A DNA stretch of 56,540 nucleotides from Candidatus Methanomethylophilaceae archaeon (GTDB taxonomy: Archaea; Thermoplasmatota; Thermoplasmata; Methanomassiliicoccales; Methanomethylophilaceae): positions 1-56,540 of the forward strand of contig JAFVZY010000124.1 in NCBI GenBank assembly GCA_017507885.1, in the 5' to 3' direction. The position numbers were made by a program, and so were the translations under genes. Within the stretch, counting starts at the first letter, position 1. Every line of letters begins with the position of its first letter. Positions 24,276 to 33,100 of this stretch are shown one piece after another. The notes under the pieces were generated by a model, which did not search any database, was not told the DNA's origin, and was given only the letters and a program-made list of their open reading frames with translations.

Positions 24276-26368
24276 CGATGAATTTCCAGGAAAGTGAGAT
24301 CGAATCCGCGTGGTTCGATATCTTCGGCAAGGACGCATACCGCATAATGATCTCCGACATCGCCGACAACTTCCCTCAGAGGAAGAGTGTCAAGGTGGAT
24401 TACGCGGACATAAACGCCTATAACATCGATTTTGCCATGTTCGTCCTCGACAATCCGGACAAGTGTCTGGAGATCGCCAGGAAGACCGTGATGTCCCTGG
24501 TTCCGAACATCAACCGTCCCGGGGACGCCATCAACGTCCGGATATTCAATCTGCCCAGGGATGCCACCGTCGAGATCAGGAACCTCAGGGCGGACCATCT
24601 CAGGAGACTGGTCGCCGTGGAGGGTCTCGCAAGGAAGGTCACCACGGTCAAACCCCGTATGACCCATGCGCTGTTCAGGTGCGCCAGATGCGGTGCGGAG
24701 ATGTGGATGGCACAGCCCGGGATGCTCCTCAAGGAACCCATGATGTGCTCCAACCCCGATGGCGGGTGCAACAAGCAGGCAACCCGTTTCATATTGGATG
24801 ACAAGGCCTCCGTGTTCATCGATACCCAGAAGATCGAGATCCAGGAGAGTCCGGAGGGCCTCAGGGGCGGTGCACAGCCCGAAAGGCTCACCGGTTATGT
24901 CGAGGACGACATCGCCGGAGAGGTCACCGCCGGAAACAGGATCACCCTCAACGGCGTCCTCCGTTCCGTCGAAAAAGGGGACAGGGACAAGTCCACCGTC
25001 TTTGAGACGTATCTCGACGTCATTTCCGTCGAATTCGAGCAGCACGAGTACGACGAGATAATAATCACCGAGGAGGACGAGATCCGCATCAGGGAGATGT
25101 CCAGGGATCCGAAGCTCTACGACAACATCGTCGCCTCGATCTCACCCACCATCTACGGTCTGGAGAACGTCAAGAGGGCCATCGCCCTCCAGCTGTTCGG
25201 CGGATGCCACAAGGAGATGGACGACGGTACCGTCATGAGGGGTGACATGCACATCCTCCTGATGGGAGACCCCGGAGTCGCGAAGTCGCAGCTCCTCAGA
25301 TACATGAGCATGCTCGCGCCCAGGGGAATCTATGCATCCGGAAAATCCGCATCGGCCGCGGGATTGACCGCAGCCGCCGTCAGGGACGACTTCGGTGACG
25401 GGAGATGGACCCTCGAGGCCGGTGCGCTGGTCCTCGCGGACAAGGGTCTCGCATGCATCGACGAGTTGGACAAGATGACGGATCAGGACAGGTCCTCCCT
25501 GCACGAGGCGATGGAGTCCCAGAAGATCTCCGTTGCAAAGGCCGGAATCACCGCCACGCTCCAGTGCAGATGCTCCATGCTCGCCGCGGCCAACCCCAAG
25601 TACGGAAGGTTCGAGGAGGATGCACCGATTGCGGATCAGATAGATCTGCCTCCGGCCCTGATGTCCCGTTTCGACATGATCTTCGTCCTCACCGACAAGC
25701 CCAACGAGAAGCTGGACCGTGCGATCACGGAACACATCCTTTCCGCACATCAGCGCGGACAGGCCCGTATGATCGGTGAGGAGACGGCCATCGACGGTGT
25801 GGATGTCCAGGACGTCCTCACCAGGACCAACAAGATCACACCCGTGTACGACGTGGAGATCCTCAGGAAGTACGTCGCGTACTCCAAGCGTCTGAACCCC
25901 ATCATGACCGATTCCGCGTTCAGGATCATCGAGGACAGCTACATGAGGATCAGGAGTTCCAGCAACAGGGGCAACTCGGTCCCGATCACCGCCAGGCAGC
26001 TGGAGGCGTTCGTCAGGCTGTCCGAGGCATCCGCGAAGATGAGGCTCAGCGACACCGTCACCGACATCGATGCCAACCGTGCCGTGGATCTGGTGGAGTA
26101 TTACCTCAGGAAGATCGCCGGCGACGACGGCGGATTGGACATAGACAGGATCGCATCGGGAACCACCAACAAGGACCGCAGTGCGATCAAGACCGTGAAG
26201 ACCATTCTGTCCACCCATGGCGGGGATACCGGTCTGTCCCTGGACGAACTCATTCAACACGGTTCGAACGAGGGCATATCCGAATCCGAGTTGGAATCCG
26301 TCCTCAACAAGCTTCAGAGCAAGGCGGAGGTCATCAAGACCCCCAGTGGAAAATACAAGAGGGTTTGA
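24272..26368 (+). CDS. mcm: Replicative DNA helicase MCM
   Basis: Hexameric replicative helicase of 698 residues. The N-terminal domain has a zinc site with Cys137, Cys140, Cys159 and Cys166. Walker A is GDPGVAKSQ at 332-340, Walker B is CIDELDK at 395-401, and SRFD is the arginine finger. A C-terminal winged helix spans about 620-698. No intein interrupts the ATPase motifs. The start ATG overlaps the preceding TGA; an upstream frame from 24227 duplicates that gene's coding bases and is not used. DUF424 follows after one base. Confidence 0.97.
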   Translation: MTMNFQESEIESAWFDIFGKDAYRIMISDIADNFPQRKSVKVDYADINAYNIDFAMFVLDNPDKCLEIARKTVMSLVPNINRPGDAINVRIFNLPRDATVEIRNLRADHLRRLVAVEGLARKVTTVKPRMTHALFRCARCGAEMWMAQPGMLLKEPMMCSNPDGGCNKQATRFILDDKASVFIDTQKIEIQESPEGLRGGAQPERLTGYVEDDIAGEVTAGNRITLNGVLRSVEKGDRDKSTVFETYLDVISVEFEQHEYDEIIITEEDEIRIREMSRDPKLYDNIVASISPTIYGLENVKRAIALQLFGGCHKEMDDGTVMRGDMHILLMGDPGVAKSQLLRYMSMLAPRGIYASGKSASAAGLTAAAVRDDFGDGRWTLEAGALVLADKGLACIDELDKMTDQDRSSLHEAMESQKISVAKAGITATLQCRCSMLAAANPKYGRFEEDAPIADQIDLPPALMSRFDMIFVLTDKPNEKLDRAITEHILSAHQRGQARMIGEETAIDGVDVQDVLTRTNKITPVYDVEILRKYVAYSKRLNPIMTDSAFRIIEDSYMRIRSSSNRGNSVPITARQLEAFVRLSEASAKMRLSDTVTDIDANRAVDLVEYYLRKIAGDDGGLDIDRIASGTTNKDRSAIKTVKTILSTHGGDTGLSLDELIQHGSNEGISESELESVLNKLQSKAEVIKTPSGKYKRV

Positions 26369-26369
26369 A

Positions 26370-26660
26370 ATGTACGTTAGAATTCATGTCCACAGCGACG
26401 ACGTCATCCTTGCGGCATGTGACGAGGACATCCTCGGCATGACGTTCCGCGGGGATGGGATGAAGATCACCGTCACCGAATCGTTCTACAAGGGCGAATC
26501 CCTGGAGAGGGAGGCCTTCGTGGAGAGGATGAAATCCGTCTCCGTCATGAACCTCGTGGGGAACGAGGTCGTACGCATAGCATCCGAAGAGGGTTACGTC
26601 TCCCCCGGAAGCATCGTCGAGATCGGCGGGGTCAAACACGCCCAGGTCGTGATGATGTGA
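26370..26660 (+). CDS. DUF424 domain protein
   Basis: A 96-residue archaeal protein of the DUF424 family (MYVRIHVHSDDVILAACDED, VGNEVVRIASEEGYV). The family is conserved next to translation and ribosome genes in archaea but has no established function. It starts one base after the mcm stop, and its TGA overlaps the GTG start of nmd3, so it belongs to the mcm operon. Confidence 0.85.
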   Translation: MYVRIHVHSDDVILAACDEDILGMTFRGDGMKITVTESFYKGESLEREAFVERMKSVSVMNLVGNEVVRIASEEGYVSPGSIVEIGGVKHAQVVMM

Positions 26661-27685
26661 GTTTCTGTGTCAAATGCGGGGAGGACTGCGAGGAGTCCCT
26701 CAACGGACTCTGTATCTCGTGCTGGCTGGACGGTCGCAAACTCACCTCCGCACCCCATCACGTGGACCTGAGGGTGTGCACCAACTGTGGCGAGTTCAAC
26801 ATCGGCGACAGATGGATCAAGAAGGATCTCCTGGTGGCGGTCCAGGATGCCGCGGCCGATTCGCTCGCGGCCATCCGCGACGTCCGGGTCGTCAACATCG
26901 CGATGGATGTGGAGGTCAAGGACGAGTACGTCTACGTGGTGACGATGGATTCCACATGCGATGTGCTCGGTTACGAGGCCCATGACGAGTCCTCGACCAT
27001 CGTCCGCATCAAGAACAACGTCTGCAGGAGATGCTCCAGGCAGCTCGGCAACTACTACGAATCCATCCTTCAGATCAGGACCGGTTCGAAGGACCTGTCC
27101 CCGGAGCTCAGAGAGGAGACCCTCGCCATGGTGGAGAATTCCGTCGCCAGGCAGGCGGCCACCAACAGGTCCCTCTTCATCACCAAGATGGAACTGGTCA
27201 CCGGCGGTGTGGACGTGTACCTGTCGTCCATGTCCCTGGGCAAATCCCTGGCACGCGAACTCTCCGATGCGTATTGCGCCGAGTTCAAGGAATCCCCTAA
27301 ACTGGTCGGTCAGACCACCGACGGGCAGGACATGTACCGTCTTACCTATCTGGTCCGTCTTCCGGAATACCATGTGGGGGACATCGTGATCCACAACAAG
27401 CGCTTCTGCAAACTCATCCGCGTCTCCGGAAACGGCGGTCGCGTCATCGATCTGATGGATTTCAGGGAGAAGGCCGTCAGGAGGGCGGACATGTCGGAGA
27501 TCAGACTGTATGAGAAGTCCTCCGAACTGAGGGAGGCCACCGTCATCAACCGTTCCGGATCCGAGGTGCAGGTCCTCCATCCCGACAACTACTCCACAGT
27601 GGACCTCCGCATTCCGGAGGGATACGAACCCGGCGATTCCGTCAGGGTCGTCACCATCGACGACGTCCTTTACATGGTTCCTTGA
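26657..27685 (+). CDS. nmd3: NMD3-family ribosome assembly protein
   Basis: Archaeal homologue of the eukaryotic 60S export adaptor, probably acting in late large-subunit maturation. The 342 residues start with zinc-binding Cys pairs (FCVKCGEDC, LCISC, VCTNC, CRRC). The OB/SH3-like C-terminal half includes YHVGDIVIHNKRFCKLIRVS. The start is GTG overlapping the DUF424 stop (GTGA); no ATG would retain the first zinc pair. Confidence 0.9.
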   Translation: MSFCVKCGEDCEESLNGLCISCWLDGRKLTSAPHHVDLRVCTNCGEFNIGDRWIKKDLLVAVQDAAADSLAAIRDVRVVNIAMDVEVKDEYVYVVTMDSTCDVLGYEAHDESSTIVRIKNNVCRRCSRQLGNYYESILQIRTGSKDLSPELREETLAMVENSVARQAATNRSLFITKMELVTGGVDVYLSSMSLGKSLARELSDAYCAEFKESPKLVGQTTDGQDMYRLTYLVRLPEYHVGDIVIHNKRFCKLIRVSGNGGRVIDLMDFREKAVRRADMSEIRLYEKSSELREATVINRSGSEVQVLHPDNYSTVDLRIPEGYEPGDSVRVVTIDDVLYMVP

Positions 27686-27768
27686 ACCGCTCTTTTTCAC
27701 GGGGTGGGTCGGAACGTCTCCCCATCCCGTTACCAAACTATTAAAACCGTCAGTGCTAACGAACGGTC

Positions 27769-28638
27769 ATGATAAAACTGCCCGAGCCCGTGGAGGACAT
27801 AGTCGTGAATCTCCTCCGTCTTGCGAACACCAAACTTCCAGCCGATGTGGGTTGGGCCCTGGAGGCCGCCGCCGGGTGGGAGACGGGGGACATAGCCCGT
27901 ACGCAGCTCGGAGCCATCATGGACAACGTCAAGAAGGCCGAACACATGGGACGTCCCATGTGTCAGGATACCGGAATCCCGGTGTTCTACGTCCGTGGAA
28001 GGTTCGATTCCACCATCGTGGCCCAGATTTCCAAGGGTGTGGAGAGGGCGACCAGGGAGATCCCCCTCAGGCCCAACACCGTCGACCCCCTTTCCAGGGA
28101 GAACGACGGTTCCAACCTCGGCGAGGGTATGCCCATCATCCACTACATCCCCACCGACGACGATTTCACCGAGATCACCGTCCTTCCCAAGGGGGCCGGT
28201 TCCGAGAACATGACCCGTCTCGCCATGTTGAATCCCGCGGATGGCGTCGAGGGCGTCAGGAGGTTCATCATCGATTCCGTCCTCGATGCCGGCGGACGCC
28301 CCTGTCCCCCCTCCATCGTGGGTGTCGGAATAGGCGGAACCTCCGACAAATGCGTGGAGATGGCCAAGGAGGCGCTCCTCTCGCCCCTCGATTCGGAGAA
28401 TCCCGATCCCGTTCTCGCCAAGATGGAGGAGGACGTGTTCGTTGCATTGAATTCGTCCGGACTCGGACCCATGGGACTCGGGGGCTCCACCACCGTCCTC
28501 GGAGTCAAGATCCGCAAGGCGTTCTGTCACACCGCCAGTCTTCCCGTGGCGGTGAACATCGGATGCTGGGCTACCAGGAGGGCTTCCGCAAGGATCTCCG
28601 ACGAAGGTGTGGAGTACTCGCAGGGGGTGGACTTCTGA
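27769..28638 (+). CDS. fumA: Fumarate hydratase class I, alpha subunit
   Basis: Iron-sulfur fumarase subunit (289 residues) catalysing reversible hydration of fumarate to malate. The [4Fe-4S] cluster cysteines fall in RPMCQDTGIPVFYV, GGTSDKCVEMAKEALL and NIGCWATRR. SSGLGPMGLGGSTTVLGVKI is characteristic. It is followed directly by the beta subunit with overlapping stop and start codons. A TATA-like ACTATTAAAA precedes the ATG by about 30 bases. Confidence 0.95.
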   Translation: MIKLPEPVEDIVVNLLRLANTKLPADVGWALEAAAGWETGDIARTQLGAIMDNVKKAEHMGRPMCQDTGIPVFYVRGRFDSTIVAQISKGVERATREIPLRPNTVDPLSRENDGSNLGEGMPIIHYIPTDDDFTEITVLPKGAGSENMTRLAMLNPADGVEGVRRFIIDSVLDAGGRPCPPSIVGVGIGGTSDKCVEMAKEALLSPLDSENPDPVLAKMEEDVFVALNSSGLGPMGLGGSTTVLGVKIRKAFCHTASLPVAVNIGCWATRRASARISDEGVEYSQGVDF

Positions 28639-29201
28639 AGACCCTCAACACCCCTCTTTCCGAGCAGGATGTCCGTTCATTGAAGCTGGGGGAGACCGTG
28701 TACGTCTTCGGCCCCGTCATCACCGGAAGGGACGAGATGCACATCCGTGCGATCGAGAGGTCCGTGGCAGGCGAGGATGTCCCCTCGGACATCGAAGGTG
28801 CGGTCCTGTTCCATTGCGGACCGATCATGGTGCAGAGGGAGGACGGCACCTGGGCGGTCGTCGCCGCCGGACCCACGACATCCGCCAGGATGAACAAGCT
28901 GGAGCCCGAGATGATCCGCAGGTTCGGCATCAGGGCGATAATAGGGAAGGGCGGGATGTCGAAGGATGTGGCCGAGGCCATGCGCGAGGTCGGTTGCGTC
29001 TACCTGGCGGCCACCGGTGGGGCGGCCATATCCCTTGCGGAGGGTCTCAGCAGATGTACCGGTGTGGAATGGCTCGATCTCGGAATGGCGGAGGCCATGT
29101 GGAGGTTCGAGACCGAGAGGTTCGGTCCGCTCATCGTGGCCATGGATGCCGAGGGCAACAGCCTGTACGAACAGGTCGCCTCGTCCATCGTCAGGATCTG
29201 A
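28635..29201 (+). CDS. fumB: Fumarate hydratase class I, beta subunit (CTG start)
   Basis: Beta subunit completing class I fumarase, 188 residues. Conserved motifs are LSEQDVRSLKLGETVYVFG, ITGRDEMHIRA, FHCGPIM, IIGKGGMSKDV and YLAATGGAA. No ATG, GTG or TTG occurs in frame before the conserved N-terminus; the only codon giving the family-like start (KTLNTPLSEQD) is CTG at 28635, which overlaps the fumA stop as CTGA and has an AGGGGGTGG ribosome site about six bases upstream. The alternative TTG at 28680 would delete 15 conserved residues. Confidence 0.9.
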   Translation: MKTLNTPLSEQDVRSLKLGETVYVFGPVITGRDEMHIRAIERSVAGEDVPSDIEGAVLFHCGPIMVQREDGTWAVVAAGPTTSARMNKLEPEMIRRFGIRAIIGKGGMSKDVAEAMREVGCVYLAATGGAAISLAEGLSRCTGVEWLDLGMAEAMWRFETERFGPLIVAMDAEGNSLYEQVASSIVRI

Positions 29202-30075
29202 GGTCGTCCTCGCGATTCTCTTCGATCTCCATCTCATCGGGATAGTCGATGGCCACGATGTCCGAGTGCTTGTTCTGGGTCATCCTGTAGAGGATGAATC
29301 CGACGCACAGGATCAGGGTGATGACCCCTATCCCGATGACTTCGAACGTATGGGGGAGGTTCAACCCCAGGAACGCGGTGTTGACGTTCATCGTCATGAC
29401 GACCGTATAGGACTCCTGTTCCGAGGGGTCCACGATCATGGGTTCGGAGTGTTCGAATCCGGAACATGCGACGTTGAGTTCGTAACTTCCGTATGGACAT
29501 TCTATCGAGAAATATCCGTTGGAGTCGGTGTATGTGGTGTACACCCTTCCGTTGGAGTTCGTTATCGTCACGAGGGCGTTGTTCAATTTTATGATCGTGC
29601 CCCCCGCATCGCCGGTCACCTGTCCGTAGATGCTTCCGACCGTGGCGCCCATGGCGATCGGATGGTCCCCCGTGGCGAGGGAACTCAATGCATATGCACC
29701 GTTCTCGTCAGGTTCGATCCCGTTCAGATCATAGGCTATGATGTCGTGGTCGTAATTGGGCCTGCTCATGGTCGAAGGCAGGGTCTTGATGGCGTAACCC
29801 TCCTTGTGGAATGTGAGGAAACCGCTTTTGGAATTCGTTTTGAATTCGAAGCGACCCTCCTCGTCCGACACGACCTCCATCATAGGGGTGCCCAGGAACG
29901 TCGATACTTTGACGCCCTCCAGGGGGGCGTTGTTCATGTCGTCGGTGATGGCTGCGATGTACCCGTACACGGTGTATTCCTCCGCGGCATCGGAGTCCCA
30001 CGCCATGGCAGGAAGGGCCAGGGGCGCGGACAGAAGAATCATGGCGATGACCATGGGGAATATTCCGTATCTCAT
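29191..30075 (-). CDS. Exported surface protein with carboxypeptidase-regulatory-like repeats
   Basis: A 294-residue protein: signal peptide at 1 to about 28 (MILLSAPLALPAMA with AMA-type cleavage site), two or three beta-sandwich repeats of carboxypeptidase D regulatory type (YGYIAAITDDMNNAPLEGVK, IYGQVTGDAGGTIIKLN), then a C-terminal transmembrane helix (VIGIGVITLILCVGFILY) and a short acidic cytoplasmic tail. It is probably anchored outside the cell. The start at 30075 is favoured by the signal peptide. Its end overlaps fumB by 11 bases in convergent orientation. Confidence 0.8.
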   Translation of the reverse strand: MRYGIFPMVIAMILLSAPLALPAMAWDSDAAEEYTVYGYIAAITDDMNNAPLEGVKVSTFLGTPMMEVVSDEEGRFEFKTNSKSGFLTFHKEGYAIKTLPSTMSRPNYDHDIIAYDLNGIEPDENGAYALSSLATGDHPIAMGATVGSIYGQVTGDAGGTIIKLNNALVTITNSNGRVYTTYTDSNGYFSIECPYGSYELNVACSGFEHSEPMIVDPSEQESYTVVMTMNVNTAFLGLNLPHTFEVIGIGVITLILCVGFILYRMTQNKHSDIVAIDYPDEMEIEENREDDLRS

Positions 30076-30190
30076 GGTTGCGTAACCATGGTCGTCCGTA
30101 TTATATTTTGCAGTTGTCCGTGTCGAGCATGTCAATCCGATAATACAAAGGATTAATAACGCAGGCTTCGTTGGCTTTACGATTGTTTCC

Positions 30191-33100
30191 ATGATTGAGA
30201 GGATTGACAGGGTATACAGCAAGGATGAGGTGATGGGCATGATGGAGCCGCTCATCTCCACATGGTTCGATGAGAGGTTCGACGACCTCACGATCCCCCA
30301 GGCGATGGCCATTCCGGTGATCCACAGGAGGTCCAGCGTACTGGTGTCCTCGCCCACGGGTTCCGGAAAGACCCTCACGGCGTTCACCAGCATCATCAAC
30401 GAATTGACCCGTTATGCCAGGGAGGGAACTCTGGAAGAGAGGGTGTATTGCATCTACGTATCCCCTCTGAAGGCGCTTGCCAACGATGTCAACCGCAATC
30501 TCAACACCCCCCTCGCCGAGATGAGGGAGGTCGCCGAACGTCATGGGATGAACGTGCCCGACATCCGCGTGGCGGTCCGTTCCGGGGACACCCCCCAGAA
30601 CGAGAGGCAGAAGATGGTGCGTCATCCTCCGCACATCCTCATCACGACACCCGAGAGTCTCGCACTCATCCTCGCTGCACCAAAGTTCAAGGAGGCGTTC
30701 AAGAAGGTCGAATGGATCATCCTCGACGAGATCCACGACATCTGCGATTCCAAGAGGGGTGCATTCCTCTCGCTCACCCTGGAGCGTCTGAGACATCACT
30801 GCGAATCCGATTTCACCAGGATAGGTCTTTCCGCGACGTTGGCCCCCATCGAGGCCATAGCCTCCTATCTCGTCGGATGCAATCCCGACGGCACCACCAG
30901 GGATGTGGTCCTGATAGAATCGGGTTCCCGCAAACAGTTGGACCTGAGGGTCATATGTCCCACCGACGATATGACCGCCCTGTCGTCCGATGTCGTCAAT
31001 TCCATGATGTACGACACCCTTCACGAGCTGGTGTTGCAACATGAGACCACACTCGTGTTCACCAACACCCGTTCCGGTGCGGAGAGCGTCGTCTACAAGT
31101 TGAAGGAGAGGGGCCTTGAGAACATAGAGGTCCATCACAGTTCCCTGAGCAAGGAGATCAGACTCGATGTGGAGGAGCGTCTGAAACGCGGCGAGATCAA
31201 ATGCGTGGTCTCATCCACGTCCCTGGAGTTGGGTATAGACATCGGTTCGGTGGACCTGGTCTGCCAGATCGGTTCCCCGAAATCCGTGGCCAAGGGTCTT
31301 CAGAGGATCGGAAGGAGCGGACACAGTTTCGGAAAGGTCGCCAAGGGAAGGCTCCTGGTGTTCGATCCGGACGATCTCGTGGAGTGTGCCGTCATGTGTC
31401 GTGCCGCCCATCGCGGGGACATAGACAGGGTCGGAATCCCCGAGAACTGTCTGGACGTCCTTTCGCAGACCGTCGTCGGCATGAGTCTCGACAGCAGATG
31501 GGACGTCTCGGAGGCCTACGATGTGGTGAAGGGGGCCTACTGTTACCGTGATCTGCCGCGCAAGGATTTCGACAACGTCCTGCGCTATCTGGGCAGCAAG
31601 GACGATTTCGAAGGTGTCTACTCCAAGATATGGTACGATGCCGAACAGGGGCAGTTCGGAAAGAAGAAGGGTTCCCGCATGATTTACTTCATGAATCTGG
31701 GGACCATCCCCGAGGAGGCCAACTACAGGGTCGTGACGAGTCACGGTTCCACCGCGGGTGAGCTTTCGGAGAAGTTCGTGGAGAGGCTCTCCCCGAGAGA
31801 CGTATTCGTGCTGGGGGGAAGATCCTACGAGTTCGTCCGTTCCAAGGGCATGACGGCCTATGTGAAGGAGGCCAACGGCCGTAAACCCACCGTCCCGTCC
31901 TGGGCGGGGGAGATGCTGCCCCGCAGTTTCGACCTTTCCATGGACATAGCCCGTTTCAGAAGGGAGATGTCGTCCCGCATACAGATGGAGGATCGGGACG
32001 CCATCACCGGTCTTATGGAGGAGTTCGATGTCAACGAGGGTTCCGCCAGGAGCATGCTGTCCTATTTCAGGGAGCAGCATGCGGTGTCGGGATTCATTCC
32101 GGATTGCGACGTCCTTGCCGTGGAGGAGTACATCGACCCCTCCGGGAATCAGAAGCTCGTGTTCCATTTCCCCTTCGGACGCAGGGTGAACGACGCCCTG
32201 TCCCGTGCATACGCGTACAGGATGTCAGGTCTCATGGGTGCCAACGTATCCGTCACCATCTCGGATGACAGTTTCATGCTCGGGTGTCCCCGCAAATTCG
32301 ACCTTTCACGCATCGTCGGCCTGGTGACCGCCTCCGAACTGGATCCCGTCCTGAGGAAGTCCCTCAAGGATTCCGAGATATTCAAACTGAGATTCAGGCA
32401 CACCGCCGCACGCAGTTTCATGATCCTCCGCAATTACATGGGCCGTCCCATATCCGTGAACAGGCAGCAGGTCCGTTCCACATACCTCCTGGAGACCCTC
32501 GGCGACATGGAGAACGTCCCGGTCATAGAGGAGACCTACAGGGAGGTCCTGGAGGACGACATGGACATCAAGAACGCGAAGGTCGTCCTGGACATGATCG
32601 GTTCCGGTGGGATGAGGGTGGAGGTCATCCCGTACAAGGGCACCCCGTCCCCGTTCGCGCATTCCGCCATACTGTCGGGATTCTCCGACATAGTCCTGAT
32701 GGAGGACCGTTCGGCCCTTCTGAGGGAGTTGCACAGGAAGGTCCTGTACCGTGCCCTGGGGGATTCGGTCAACGAATTCGAATTCACGGAGGACCAGATA
32801 ATCCCCTATTATGCACAGAAGCCCTCCAGGATCGCATGCAAGGACGACATCCCCCGCCTTCTCCTGCAGACCGGTCCCCTCCAGGCCATACGTGAGAGGG
32901 GCAGGAACATCTACACGTACACGGACGAGGACAAGAAGACCGTCGACGGATGGGTCAGGGAGCTCCTCCGCGAAGGCAGGATCGGCACCGTGTACATGGA
33001 CGACGTCCACATCATGGAGTCCTCCGAGATCCCCTGGTATGCCGCCGCCACCCGCAGGCACAGGGAGTTGAACGATCTGGATTCGCAGGTCCTCGAGTAC

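Noticed and set aside
26340-26356. ORB-like CCAGTGGAAAA at the end of mcm
   Set aside because: Only the right half matches, it is coding sequence, and it is far from the cdc6 cluster.
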